The notes beneath the pieces were generated by a model that was not told the origin of the DNA, ran no database searches, and saw only the letters and a program-made list of their open reading frames with translations. Made by a program: the position numbers and the translations under genes. Below are positions 34,974-44,345 of a DNA stretch of 64,000 nucleotides, piece after piece. Every line of letters starts with the position of its first letter. The first letter of the stretch is position 1. Source of the DNA: Muribaculaceae bacterium (GTDB lineage Bacteria > Bacteroidota > Bacteroidia > Bacteroidales > Muribaculaceae); contig JAFQSX010000032.1 of assembly GCA_017409345.1 (NCBI GenBank), positions 62,001 to 126,000 on the forward strand. The letters run 5' to 3'.

Positions 34974-36656
34974 TTATAATAAAGAAGAGAGATTGAAATT
35001 GGCAAATTCAGGATCTTTAATGGCTTTATTTGCAATAGAGTTATCAATCTTTGATGCTTGACGAAGATTGCTGATTATCATGTTTTCATTATTTGTGCGA
35101 GCGCCAAGTACAGCCATCAAATAATAAGTTGTAGCATCGGGTGAAGTGATTGAAGCAAGAGTTCTCTTTGCGTTGCTATAATCTTTAGTTAGGATTTGAG
35201 CAAGAGCTGCGTTGTTGGTTTTGCTATCCTCAAATGCTTTTGCTGCTGCTGCATTGTTGCCTGTTTTTAGGTAGTAAACACCAAGTGCTTCTTTTACCGC
35301 ATCAACGCTTCCTGCATTTCCTAATTGTTCATTTGCTTTACTATATTCACCATTAATCATAGAAATAAGGCCAAGATTCATGTTGGCTTCACTTGAAGGA
35401 TTGATGCTTGCTGATTTTTTGAAATTGGCAGTTGCAGAGGTGTAATCTTTTGCAACGAATTGACATGCGCCGAGATTGTTAAATGCTCGATAATCATTTC
35501 CATAAATACCGGCAGTGGTATTGTAAATTTCAATTTTCTTATTGTTGTCGTTGGTCAATGTTGCGCAGTAGAGCAATTCATCTACGGTCAATGATTTTGG
35601 CTCTTTTTCGTATGCTTCTTGAATTTGTTCGTCACTTTTGCCGATAACATCTACAGTAGCAGTTAGACGAGAGTAGCGAAGTTGAGGGAGAATTTCAATT
35701 GCAAGTTGATCAAAAACAGATGATAAATTGCGAATTTCTTTTTCGCGAACTTCTGGGTCTTTGTACATAGAAAGAACGCTCAAAATAAGTTCTTTGTCTT
35801 GAATGTTACTTTCAGCAACGAGTTTTTGGAAACCTTCCCAGTCTTGAGCAGTAAATTGAGCGGTGAGTTCACCAAAATCAGCGATTTTTTGTTCTTTTAA
35901 ATGCTTTTCAAGATATGCACTTGTGTTTTTTTCGCGTTTTTCGGCGAGTTTTTCATTAAATTCCACACCACCTTCAGGAGAAGCATAAGAAGAGATATTT
36001 ATTTCTTTGATTTTGCGAGTAGAGTCAGCGTTAGCATTAGCAAGGTTTTTATTGAAGTTTTGCATTGATTCACTACGTAACTCTCCATCACGAATGTTGG
36101 CTTGATTGATGAGGAATTTAATGTCGGCCGAGTATTTTTCATTAATAATACGTTGGAATTTGTCGGGGGCAATAGCCGGAGTCGTAGCTTCAACGCTTGC
36201 TAATGATGCAGTAGTGTTAACTCCTTGGGCAACTTTAACTCGAGGAAGTACATATTGTTTGTTGCCTTGTTTTACATCAAAGTTAAGGAATAATTCAGCA
36301 TCTTCCATGTTTGGTTGATAGTCATACGAAACAGGAATAGTGATTGTTCCACCATTGTCATAACTGATTGTGGGACTATTGCCACGAACTTTTTCTCCTT
36401 GATAAGTATAAGGTTGAGATGCAATCTCAGTGCCATTAACATTAAGGTAGGGGGTTACTGTAACCTCTGCATTTTTGACAAAGATTTTTGCAGGAATCTT
36501 ACCGGTAATTGTTCCAGGAACTTTTTCACCTGATACTTCAAGAGGATTAGGATTGACAGAGAAGTATTTGCTGTCAAATTGTGAGATTTTCTTATTGCAA
36601 CCAGTTAGAATTGTTGCACCACCCACGAGGAGTGCGAGTAACAGTTTTTTGTTCAT
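34974..36656 (-). CDS. OmpA-like/TPR lipoprotein
   Basis: 560 residues. Lipobox ILTGC (Cys20). An N-terminal beta-rich region (about 25-150), then an OmpA-like peptidoglycan-associated segment (about 160-250; ISSYASPEGGVEFNEKLAEKRE is the motif with the Arg contact), then TPR-type helical repeats (about 350-540). It probably tethers the outer membrane to the cell wall through peptidoglycan. This multi-domain form is common in Bacteroidales. The promoter box TATTTTTG is at 36713-36720 (minus); the His-rich lipoprotein follows. Confidence 0.8.
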   Translation of the reverse strand: MNKKLLLALLVGGATILTGCNKKISQFDSKYFSVNPNPLEVSGEKVPGTITGKIPAKIFVKNAEVTVTPYLNVNGTEIASQPYTYQGEKVRGNSPTISYDNGGTITIPVSYDYQPNMEDAELFLNFDVKQGNKQYVLPRVKVAQGVNTTASLASVEATTPAIAPDKFQRIINEKYSADIKFLINQANIRDGELRSESMQNFNKNLANANADSTRKIKEINISSYASPEGGVEFNEKLAEKREKNTSAYLEKHLKEQKIADFGELTAQFTAQDWEGFQKLVAESNIQDKELILSVLSMYKDPEVREKEIRNLSSVFDQLAIEILPQLRYSRLTATVDVIGKSDEQIQEAYEKEPKSLTVDELLYCATLTNDNNKKIEIYNTTAGIYGNDYRAFNNLGACQFVAKDYTSATANFKKSASINPSSEANMNLGLISMINGEYSKANEQLGNAGSVDAVKEALGVYYLKTGNNAAAAKAFEDSKTNNAALAQILTKDYSNAKRTLASITSPDATTYYLMAVLGARTNNENMIISNLRQASKIDNSIANKAIKDPEFANFNLSSLL

Positions 36657-36712
36657 TTTTTATAGTTTTTATTGTTATAAATTTCAGTATATATATTTAA
36701 TGTAATTTCGTG

Positions 36713-36720
36713 CAAAAATA
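36713..36720 (-). promoter_or_regulatory. -7 promoter box for the OmpA/TPR lipoprotein operon
   Basis: TATTTTTG on the minus strand, 56 nt before the ATG at 36656. Confidence 0.45.
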
Positions 36721-36816
36721 GTAATAAAAACCGAGTTCACATATATTTTTATATTAAGATGTGTCAATTTTTATAATAAATAATGGTAGTGTTGCAAATA
36801 AATGAGGAATTATAAT

Positions 36817-36824
36817 TAATTTTG
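36817..36824 (+). promoter_or_regulatory. -7 promoter box for speA
   Basis: TAATTTTG, 59 nt before the ATG at 36884. Confidence 0.5.
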
Positions 36825-36883
36825 TTGCTTAATTAATGTGTTTAGTAAAAATTATATTAACATAATTCATACTTAATAGGCCG

Positions 36884-38782
36884 ATGAGAAAATGGCGCAT
36901 AGAAGATAGTTCTGAACTATATAATATCAATGGATGGGGATTGAAATATTTCTCAATCAATGAAAAAGGTCATGTTGCAGTAACCCCAAAAGAGGGATAT
37001 GCCTCGGTTGACCTTAAAGAGGTGATGGATGAATTGCAAGTGCGAGATATTGTGTCACCGGTATTGTTGCGATTCCCAGACATATTGGATAATCGTATTG
37101 AAAAGATTTCTCGTTGCTTTAAACAAGCAGCGAAAGAATATAATTATCAAGCGCAAAATTATTTGATTTATCCTATTAAGGTTAATCAAATGCGTCCCGT
37201 TGTTGAAGAACTTGTAACTCATGGTAAAAAATTCAATATTGGACTAGAAGCAGGTTCAAAACCGGAATTACATGCTGTATTGGCTACGAATATAGCCGAG
37301 AACGCATTGATAATATGTAACGGCTATAAAGATGAAGATTATATTGAGTTGGCTTTGTTGGCGCAAAAGATGGGTCGTCGCATTTATCTTGTTGTGGAAA
37401 AACTCAATGAGTTGCGTCTTATTACAGAGATTGCTAAACGCATAAGTATCAAGCCTAATATTGGTATTCGTATTAAATTGTCAAGTTCAGGCTCGGGCAA
37501 ATGGGAAGAGTCGGGTGGTGATCAATCAAAGTTTGGTCTTAATTCAAGTGAACTGCTTGAGGCTCTTGACTTCATGGAAAAAAACAAGATGGAAGAGTGC
37601 CTAAAATTCATCCATTTCCATATAGGTAGTCAAATCACAAAAATCCGTCGCATCAAAAATGCATTGCGTGAAGCAACTCAATTTTATGTGCAGTTATCAA
37701 AGTTGGGCTTTGATATCGATTTTGTTGATATAGGTGGTGGACTCGGTGTTGATTATGATGGGACCCGTAGTTCGGCAAGTGAGAGCAGCATGAATTATTC
37801 AATTCAAGAATATGCCAATGATGCAATCTCGGCAATTGTTGATGCTTGCGAAAAGAATAATTTGAAACAACCTAATGTGATTACCGAGAGTGGACGCTCT
37901 TTGTCGGCTCATCACTCGGTATTGATATTTGAAGTCCTCGAAACGGCATCTCTTCCTATGTGGAAAGAAACAGAGGAGGTTGACGAAAATAGTCATGAGT
38001 TGGCTCGTGAGTTATATGAAATATGGGATAAATTGAGTAATGCACGTCTATTTGAAAGTTGGCATGATGCTCTTGAAATTCGAGAAACAGCCCTTGACCT
38101 CTTTAGTCTTGGCATGCTTGACTTACGCACTCGTGCACAAATTGAAAAATTATTTTGGTCAATTGCGCGTGAGGTGGGAGAGATCGCTTCTTCAATGAAA
38201 CATTCGCCCGATGAATTCCGTAAGATTGCCAAGATGTTGCCTGATAAATATTTCTGTAACTTCTCTTTGTTTCAATCATTACCCGACTCATGGGCTATAG
38301 ACCAAGTGTTCCCAATTATGCCTATCGCACGATTAGAAGAGCGACCTAATCGCACAGCAACTTTGCAAGATATCACTTGTGACTCAGATGGTAAGATTGC
38401 TAACTTTATTTCCAATCATGGTATCGCCAATTCATTACCGGTACACACATTGAAACCAAATGAGCCATATTATTTGGGCGTCTTCTTGGTGGGTGCATAT
38501 CAAGAGATATTAGGAGATATGCACAATCTGTTTGGAGATACAAATGCTGTACATATTAGTGTGTATAAGGATCGTTATGAAATAGATCAAGTGATTGAGG
38601 GAGAGACTGTTGCTGAGGTGCTTGATTATGTGCAATTTAATCCTAAGAAACTTGTTCGTAATGTTGAAACTTGGGTGACTGCATCAATGAAAGCCGGACG
38701 CATTACTCCCGAAGAAGGTCGTGAATTTTTGAGCAACTATCGTTCGGGATTGTATGGATACACCTATCTAGAACGCGACTAA
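36884..38782 (+). CDS. speA: Biosynthetic arginine decarboxylase
   Basis: 632 residues, the length of the SpeA family. PLP-binding Lys99 in LIYPIKVNQ; Gly-rich phosphate-binding region in FVDIGGGLGVDYDGT; ITESGRSLSAHHSVL follows. It makes agmatine from arginine, the first step to putrescine/spermidine by the agmatine route. Neither agmatine deiminase nor carbamoylputrescine amidase is encoded in the window. Followed 32 nt later by truA. Confidence 0.96.
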   Translation: MRKWRIEDSSELYNINGWGLKYFSINEKGHVAVTPKEGYASVDLKEVMDELQVRDIVSPVLLRFPDILDNRIEKISRCFKQAAKEYNYQAQNYLIYPIKVNQMRPVVEELVTHGKKFNIGLEAGSKPELHAVLATNIAENALIICNGYKDEDYIELALLAQKMGRRIYLVVEKLNELRLITEIAKRISIKPNIGIRIKLSSSGSGKWEESGGDQSKFGLNSSELLEALDFMEKNKMEECLKFIHFHIGSQITKIRRIKNALREATQFYVQLSKLGFDIDFVDIGGGLGVDYDGTRSSASESSMNYSIQEYANDAISAIVDACEKNNLKQPNVITESGRSLSAHHSVLIFEVLETASLPMWKETEEVDENSHELARELYEIWDKLSNARLFESWHDALEIRETALDLFSLGMLDLRTRAQIEKLFWSIAREVGEIASSMKHSPDEFRKIAKMLPDKYFCNFSLFQSLPDSWAIDQVFPIMPIARLEERPNRTATLQDITCDSDGKIANFISNHGIANSLPVHTLKPNEPYYLGVFLVGAYQEILGDMHNLFGDTNAVHISVYKDRYEIDQVIEGETVAEVLDYVQFNPKKLVRNVETWVTASMKAGRITPEEGREFLSNYRSGLYGYTYLERD

Positions 38783-38794
38783 TACTACCTCTTA

Positions 38795-38802
38795 TACATT
38801 TG
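38795..38802 (+). promoter_or_regulatory. -7 promoter box for truA
   Basis: TACATTTG, 12 nt before the truA ATG at 38815, giving a very short leader. Confidence 0.4.
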
Positions 38803-38814
38803 TATTAAATAGAG

Positions 38815-39564
38815 ATGAGTAGATATTTCATGCATCTATCTTACAATGGTGCCCCATTTCATGGATGGCAGTCGCAACCAAATGCAATCTCGGTGCAATC
38901 AACTATTGAGGATGCATTATCTACAATAATGCGCGAGCCTATGAAGATCGTTGGAGCCGGACGCACCGATGCCGGAGTGAATGCTCATTCAATGGTTGCA
39001 CATTTTGACACCTCTATTCCTATTGAAAATACGGAAGCTTTAGTGCGTGGATTAAATTCATTGGTGGGTAAAGATATTGCTATTTATTCAATAAAATCGG
39101 TCCATGATGATGCTCATGCCCGATTTGATGCGATATCACGTACATATCACTATTATGCTCACAATAAAAAGTCTCCGTTTCTTAACAATTTTAGTTGGCA
39201 AGCGCCATCTACGCTCGATTATGCTAAAATGAATGAGGCTGCTAAAATATTGCTTGAAACTGACGATTTTACTTCATTTGCAAAGTTGCATGCCGATAAT
39301 AAAACCAATATTTGTCGTGTTACCTATGCAAAATGGGAACAATTGAGCGATGATCGATGGGTGTTTGTTATTACGGCCGATCGTTTTTTGCGCAATATGG
39401 TTAGAGCAGTGGTTGGAACTCTTGTTGAGGTGGGGCGTGGAAAGATTTCAATAGAAGAATTTAAACACATCATAGATAAGAAAAATCGCTGTTCAGCCGG
39501 GACATCTATGCCCGGTCATGCATTATTCTTATGGGATGTGTCTTATTCGTATTATCGTCCTTAA
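38815..39564 (+). CDS. truA: tRNA pseudouridine synthase A
   Basis: 249 residues. Catalytic Asp52 in GAGRTDAGVNA, the N-terminal MHLSYNGAPFHGWQ, and later FLRNMVRAVVGTLVEVG are typical. TruA makes pseudouridine at positions 38-40 of the tRNA anticodon arm. Convergent with the gene at 39574; only 9 nt separate them. Confidence 0.97.
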   Translation: MSRYFMHLSYNGAPFHGWQSQPNAISVQSTIEDALSTIMREPMKIVGAGRTDAGVNAHSMVAHFDTSIPIENTEALVRGLNSLVGKDIAIYSIKSVHDDAHARFDAISRTYHYYAHNKKSPFLNNFSWQAPSTLDYAKMNEAAKILLETDDFTSFAKLHADNKTNICRVTYAKWEQLSDDRWVFVITADRFLRNMVRAVVGTLVEVGRGKISIEEFKHIIDKKNRCSAGTSMPGHALFLWDVSYSYYRP

Positions 39565-39573
39565 AATCTATTA

Positions 39574-41001
39574 TCACTTAACGGTTATTGATGTAGAGGC
39601 TGAATATTCGTCTAAATGGGCTTTGAGAATATGAGTGCCTTTCCCTTTTGTATGTAATGTGTCGTTCTTGAATTTTCCAAGGCTTTTGGAGCACGAAAAT
39701 TTAACCCCTTTTACATTGGTGTCAATTAGGATCCCATATTTATTGTATCCGTATATAATAGGAGTATATTTATCGCCGACGTTAAGCGTTGTTTGATATT
39801 GAGCAAATGCAATTGAAGATATTCTGTTATCGATAGGCACTTTGGCAATAGCAAATAACCCGTTTGCAACAGTGCGTTCTTTACCGTCGCTAGGAATATT
39901 ACATATACCTAAATTTTTAACATAGAGTTCGCTAGAACCTCCACCATCAAGGTTTATGGCATCATCGCAACCCACATAACGCATTATGTCGGCAAGAACT
40001 TTTGATGTGCATCCATCAGAGATATTTGATCTGCCATCTACAATTAGTATTGTTAGGTAGCGTCCATTGATATCGTTTCCTATGGCAGTGCGAGGATGTA
40101 GCCCGTTGAGATGTTTTAGGATATCTATTGGATCGGTTGTAATACCATCACATAATATTACCGGATAGCCACTAACAACCTCATTGGGATAGATTATTGT
40201 CCCATTTGGAAGTGTGACAGATGTAGAAATTTCAATGATTTCACCTTTTTTTAGTTGATTAATTGTCAACCCTTGAAAATCGGTTCCTGATAATACATAA
40301 CAATTAGAAGGGATAGATGTTGCTCCTCCGACATTTGGTGCGGATTCAACTCTTAATTTGACTGATTTTCCAACTGTAATTGGCGTTTCAATGGGTGAAA
40401 TGATGACTTCAGATGCATTCAAAACACTATCGGTGGTTTCTCCATAGATAGGAGAATATAAAGTTAAACTATTTTTTGATGCAACAGTGTTTACTCCTGA
40501 TAAATAGGCAATATTATCTCCTATTGTAGCAATGCAGTTTATTTTCAGTTCATTCATTAATGATTGCTTGTCAGTCATCCATGCCCATTGGGTGCGTCCG
40601 TTGTTGTCAACATATATAGGTTCTCCATTTGAAATTTGAGAGCCTATAGAGTTGCCCTTGCGCATATTGAAAAAATCGGCATTCACTCCAAGGAAGAATT
40701 GAGTGGAGTCATTGTCGTTATCCATTGCCATCCCCGAGACTTCTTGGCGCGCATAAATAGTGTTTTTTGCCTTTAATACTCGCATGTCGATAACGGGATT
40801 GGAAAGGTCGGTTGTAGTATAAAAAATATTTAGGTTTTGATGCCCTGTTAATCGTAGAGAGGTGAGAGTTGTCCCCGGTCCAACTTTGATGTGATTTATG
40901 GTGTCAACATTGTAGGTGTTGCCTTGTAAAATCCAATTATCTGCATTAATTGCAGTGGTCGAAAAAATAATGGCTATAAGGCCCAAAAAGAAACGGATCA
41001 T
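39574..41001 (-). CDS. Secreted phosphodiester glycosidase-like protein (NAGPA domain)
   Basis: 475 residues with a signal peptide (1-20). The NAGPA-type domain (about 130-390) has the signature LTILIVDGRSNISDGCT and CDDAINLDGGGSSELY, matching N-acetylglucosamine-1-phosphodiester alpha-N-acetylglucosaminidase-like proteins. Residues about 395-475 look like an Ig-like beta domain. The family removes sugars from sugar-phosphodiesters; in bacteria the substrate may be a cell-wall polymer. A TAACTTTA box lies only 2 nt before the ATG. Convergent with truA. Confidence 0.8.
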   Translation of the reverse strand: MIRFFLGLIAIIFSTTAINADNWILQGNTYNVDTINHIKVGPGTTLTSLRLTGHQNLNIFYTTTDLSNPVIDMRVLKAKNTIYARQEVSGMAMDNDNDSTQFFLGVNADFFNMRKGNSIGSQISNGEPIYVDNNGRTQWAWMTDKQSLMNELKINCIATIGDNIAYLSGVNTVASKNSLTLYSPIYGETTDSVLNASEVIISPIETPITVGKSVKLRVESAPNVGGATSIPSNCYVLSGTDFQGLTINQLKKGEIIEISTSVTLPNGTIIYPNEVVSGYPVILCDGITTDPIDILKHLNGLHPRTAIGNDINGRYLTILIVDGRSNISDGCTSKVLADIMRYVGCDDAINLDGGGSSELYVKNLGICNIPSDGKERTVANGLFAIAKVPIDNRISSIAFAQYQTTLNVGDKYTPIIYGYNKYGILIDTNVKGVKFSCSKSLGKFKNDTLHTKGKGTHILKAHLDEYSASTSITVK

Positions 41002-41049
41002 GGTAAAGTTAAGGGGGTAATTAGTTGTGTGAAAGGAATGTCGTTGAAA

Positions 41050-41982
41050 TCAACCATTATAGGTGTTGATGTGACGTTGCTTTTTCTCTTCAAATATCTC
41101 TTCTATGGCAAAGAAAATTCCACTTTCTTCAACATCGCCAAATTCATCGTTTATTGCTGTGCCAAACATTTTCATTGTTGGAGATAAACTCATATAGGCA
41201 TTTACCAACGGAGGAATGTTGAATCCACATTCGCGAATTGATTTGTTGAGGATTTTATAATCTTCTTTAAAACACCCACCGACAAATAGTGTATTCATTG
41301 CGTTTATGTCGATGTCGGTTTCTAATGGCTTAATTGGTTTGACCAATTCTTCATGGTCAGGGAAGTATTTATGTAGGAAAAATAATATCATATTACGGCA
41401 ATTTTGAGAATAATTAGGATACATTGTTACTTTGCCGAAAAGATACTTAATTTCAGGATATACAACTGTTAAAGCACCTAATCCATCCCATAAATTATCA
41501 AGGGCGTATAATGCTTTAGCACCGGCCTTTGATGATTGATATTCTAATCTCACAAATGAACGACCGAGTTCGAGCGTATAGGGAAGGTAGTCGTTTAAAA
41601 ATTTGGGCGAGAAACTAAACATGTGCGAAGTTGCAATGCGAGGCATGCCATTTTCTTGCATTTTTATGTTGCTTCCGGTGATGAAACGATATCCACCAAT
41701 AATAAGTTCTGCATCTGGATCCCATACAATTAGTTGTTGGCAAGGAGGTGTCATTGTGTCAAATTCATCAATATCGCAATCTTTGCCGGTTCCTCCTCCT
41801 GCAGCACGAAATGCAAATTCGCGAAGACGTCCTATCTCGCGCATTGTATTTGGAGCATTAAATGCATCAACAACATATATTTTGTTGCCGCCTTTATTAG
41901 TGTCACGCAAGAAACGTTCTTCTGTCAACTCGGCTTTGATTAATTGTAATGGTATTGCGTCAATTATATTTTGTTCCATCAT
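41050..41982 (-). CDS. glsB: GNAT-like N-acyltransferase, probable glycine lipid synthase GlsB
   Basis: 310 residues of the OlsB/hemolysin-type N-acyltransferase fold: IGRLREFAFRAAGGGTGKDCDIDEFD near the N terminus, IIGGYRFITG strand, and LELGRSFVRLEYQ. In Bacteroides the neighbouring pair GlsB (acyl-ACP:glycine N-acyltransferase) and GlsA (O-acyltransferase) makes glycine lipids and their flavolipin/commendamide relatives. The same two-gene order is seen here, with 31 nt between genes. Assignment rests on family and pairing; the amine substrate cannot be read from sequence. Confidence 0.75.
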   Translation of the reverse strand: MMEQNIIDAIPLQLIKAELTEERFLRDTNKGGNKIYVVDAFNAPNTMREIGRLREFAFRAAGGGTGKDCDIDEFDTMTPPCQQLIVWDPDAELIIGGYRFITGSNIKMQENGMPRIATSHMFSFSPKFLNDYLPYTLELGRSFVRLEYQSSKAGAKALYALDNLWDGLGALTVVYPEIKYLFGKVTMYPNYSQNCRNMILFFLHKYFPDHEELVKPIKPLETDIDINAMNTLFVGGCFKEDYKILNKSIRECGFNIPPLVNAYMSLSPTMKMFGTAINDEFGDVEESGIFFAIEEIFEEKKQRHINTYNG

Positions 41983-42013
41983 AAATACAAAATGAGAATC
42001 GCATGTATGCGAT

Positions 42014-42853
42014 TTAATTTGTTAGGTTATATACAATCTGTTTCACTTCATCGGCTTTGTCTTGTGTACTTTGCCCATTTTTAGGTTGTAATGACTGCCA
42101 ATTGATCAGTGAACCTATTGATATAGTAAATGTTGAGTTCTCACAACGGAATAATTCACGGGGAAGATATATCATCTCAATATTGAACTTTATTCCGAGC
42201 TGAGTTCGTAATTTTGCAAAATTATAAAAAAATGGCGAATTATTACCATTAAAAAACAAAGGAATTACATCTCTATGATATTCAATGCATTTATTGATAA
42301 ACATTTTTTGCCATTTTAAGTCGCGAATAATCCCATTTTTGCCTCGTCGAGACACTAATCCTGCCGGGAAAATTATTATGGGATCATTACCGGCAAAAGC
42401 CTCTTCTATGGCTTGGAATGATTGCCGGCTTTGCTTACCATGCTTGTTTATGGGTAAAAATACTCCATTAAGGGGCTTTATAGCCATTAGAAGGTCATTC
42501 ACGATAAAATGTATCTTGCCTCCAAAATAATTGGATATAAAATCAATTAATGCAATTCCGTCAAGACCTCCAAGGGGGTGATTTGAAACTATTACTACTC
42601 GACGATTGTCTTTTGGGGGTAGTTTCTCATAACCGATAGCATTAATTGATATGTTGAGGTCTTTTAGCACTCCATGGCAAAAGTCAGCATCGTATTTGCC
42701 TTTGTTGCTTTCAAGCAATTTATTTAATCGTTCTTGACAAATTGTTCGTTCAAGCCAACGAATGATAAATTGAGGTATATAGCGATAATGGCGAGGCAAG
42801 CGCTCGCGCAACACCGCATCAACATCAATTTTTATTATCGACGACTGATTCAT
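42014..42853 (-). CDS. glsA: PlsC-like O-acyltransferase, probable glycine lipid synthase GlsA
   Basis: 279 residues. Acyltransferase motif I is VSNHPLGGLDGIAL, which has five residues between His and Asp rather than the usual four of PlsC; the glycine/ornithine-lipid branch often shows HPxGGxD. Motif III-like FPAGLVSRR follows. It should add the second, ester-linked acyl chain to an N-acyl glycine made by the downstream gene. Its -7 box TAAATTTG lies 4 nt before ATG, predicting a leaderless mRNA. Divergent from the glycan operon at 42921. Confidence 0.75.
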   Translation of the reverse strand: MNQSSIIKIDVDAVLRERLPRHYRYIPQFIIRWLERTICQERLNKLLESNKGKYDADFCHGVLKDLNISINAIGYEKLPPKDNRRVVIVSNHPLGGLDGIALIDFISNYFGGKIHFIVNDLLMAIKPLNGVFLPINKHGKQSRQSFQAIEEAFAGNDPIIIFPAGLVSRRGKNGIIRDLKWQKMFINKCIEYHRDVIPLFFNGNNSPFFYNFAKLRTQLGIKFNIEMIYLPRELFRCENSTFTISIGSLINWQSLQPKNGQSTQDKADEVKQIVYNLTN

Positions 42854-42857
42854 ATTG

Positions 42858-42865
42858 CAAATTTA
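42858..42865 (-). promoter_or_regulatory. -7 box 4 nt before glsA
   Basis: TAAATTTG on the minus strand, then CAAT, then ATG at 42853. Confidence 0.55.
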
Positions 42866-42908
42866 CTGATTTTCCTACTTATTTTTAGAATATTTGTGTA
42901 AAAATAAT

Positions 42909-42916
42909 TAAGTTTG
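42909..42916 (+). promoter_or_regulatory. -7 box 4 nt before the glycan operon
   Basis: TAAGTTTG, then CACT, then ATG at 42921; divergent from and about 45 nt away from the glsA box. Confidence 0.5.
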
Positions 42917-42920
42917 CACT

Positions 42921-44345
42921 ATGACAACAAATGACCATGTGTTTGCATATGCTCAATTAGGCTATGTTCTGCTTGTAATCGTTGCACTAATAATATTCCC
43001 GGGTGCATCATTCTTTCCTACATTATTGGCAATGATAGGTGTATGGGTCGTGGTATCTATTGTGTATCAGCGGATGCCATGGCGCAGTAGTGTGGGGTGG
43101 TGGACTCTGCTCATTGCCGCTACAATAATGGCAATAGGGGCGATAACAAACATACATTACTTTACTGCGGAATCAGGAGCAACGACCGAATTCCCGATAT
43201 TGCAAAATGCAGATTCTTTGCGATTTTATAATGATGCATTATATACCATTGGAAGTCCCCATGGGATTCCTACTGATTTGAAAAATCATGGGTATGGATT
43301 ATTGATATCGTTGTTGTGGAGAATAACAGGTGTTACAATAGTATCTCCTATAGTGGTTAATATGTTTTCAATGTTGCTCTCAATAATTTTGTGCGGAGGT
43401 ATTGCATGGCGCATGTTAAGAGGAGAAACGGGCAAAAGTGGTAGATGGATTGCATCATGTGCTATGGTAATGAGTGCATCGGTGTGCTACTTTTTGAATT
43501 CGGGGACATTGTTATTAAAAGAAGCATTACTCATTTTGGCATTTTCTTTAATTGGATTTGCAATGACTTCGTTGGTGAAATATTCTCCTCGTCGTAGTGC
43601 AAATATCAAGATGATGATTATGTTTGCTATCGGTGTGATTATTATAGCCTTTTTGAGATATAATTATTTGTTTATGCCTATTGTTGGAGCAGTCATTTTA
43701 GTGAAGTGGCAACGCCGACATTTGTCAATGGGAGCCATATTGATGTCAATATGTGCAATAGGATGGATTGTGTCGATATTGTTTTATAGTACAGCATTGG
43801 TTTTAGATACGACAGTCAACATAATTGGAGGAGAAAGGCTTGGGGATGCTTTTTTCTCGGGAGATCCACAACATGATGCATACAATGGGATTGTTGATGG
43901 TTATTTGAGTTTCCCATGGTGGAAAAAAGTGTTGTATTTGCCGCTTTCGGCAGCAGTACAATATCTTATCCCTCTTCCATGGGGATTTACTGATGATGTC
44001 CATTTTGGATATACTCTTGCATATGCCCATATAAGTTATCCATGGTATGCCGTTGGTGGATTAATACTGTATTATATTATCGGAGGGGCTCGTCGTTCGC
44101 CTGATGTGTTGCGAAGAATGACATTCTGGGGCATATTGATGTGGTTAGTCCCTGCATTTTTGTTTGCTGGAACGGTATCTCGATATGCTTTACCCATGTT
44201 ACCATTATTAATTCCAGCTGCAGTATATGTTGTTGCCATGTGGAAATCATTCGCAACATTGAAACGATGGATATGGTGCTATTCAATTTTATTGGTAATA
44301 GGGTTGATAGGAGGATATGTTGTGCAGAAAGGAGGTATATTGTGA
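42921..44345 (+). CDS. Polytopic membrane protein of a glycan operon, glycosyltransferase- or polymerase-like
   Basis: 474 residues with about 11-12 hydrophobic segments and one larger polar loop after the third (about 72-120, TAESGATTEFPILQNADSLRFYNDAL), which has the acidic-rich first-loop look of GT-C fold enzymes. A second loop near 290-320 holds AFFSGDPQHDAYNG. I do not recognise the family. Its place before a GT2 gene, an epimerase and a DUF115-like gene suggests a lipid-linked glycan polymerase, flippase or mannosyltransferase-like enzyme. Its last codons contain the ribosome binding site of the next gene and the two overlap by 4 nt. Confidence 0.7.
   Translation: MTTNDHVFAYAQLGYVLLVIVALIIFPGASFFPTLLAMIGVWVVVSIVYQRMPWRSSVGWWTLLIAATIMAIGAITNIHYFTAESGATTEFPILQNADSLRFYNDALYTIGSPHGIPTDLKNHGYGLLISLLWRITGVTIVSPIVVNMFSMLLSIILCGGIAWRMLRGETGKSGRWIASCAMVMSASVCYFLNSGTLLLKEALLILAFSLIGFAMTSLVKYSPRRSANIKMMIMFAIGVIIIAFLRYNYLFMPIVGAVILVKWQRRHLSMGAILMSICAIGWIVSILFYSTALVLDTTVNIIGGERLGDAFFSGDPQHDAYNGIVDGYLSFPWWKKVLYLPLSAAVQYLIPLPWGFTDDVHFGYTLAYAHISYPWYAVGGLILYYIIGGARRSPDVLRRMTFWGILMWLVPAFLFAGTVSRYALPMLPLLIPAAVYVVAMWKSFATLKRWIWCYSILLVIGLIGGYVVQKGGIL
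44331..44336 (+). promoter_or_regulatory. Strong Shine-Dalgarno site deciding a GTG start
   Basis: GGAGGT five nt before GTG (44342). Strong sites like this are rare in this window; it fixes the GT2 start at a GTG that overlaps the previous stop, rather than the ATG far upstream at 44141. Confidence 0.8.

Noticed and set aside
44141-44341. Upstream extension of the GT2 gene to the ATG at 44141
   Set aside because: The extension overlaps the polytopic gene by 200 nt and has no glycosyltransferase character; a strong GGAGGT precedes the GTG at 44342.
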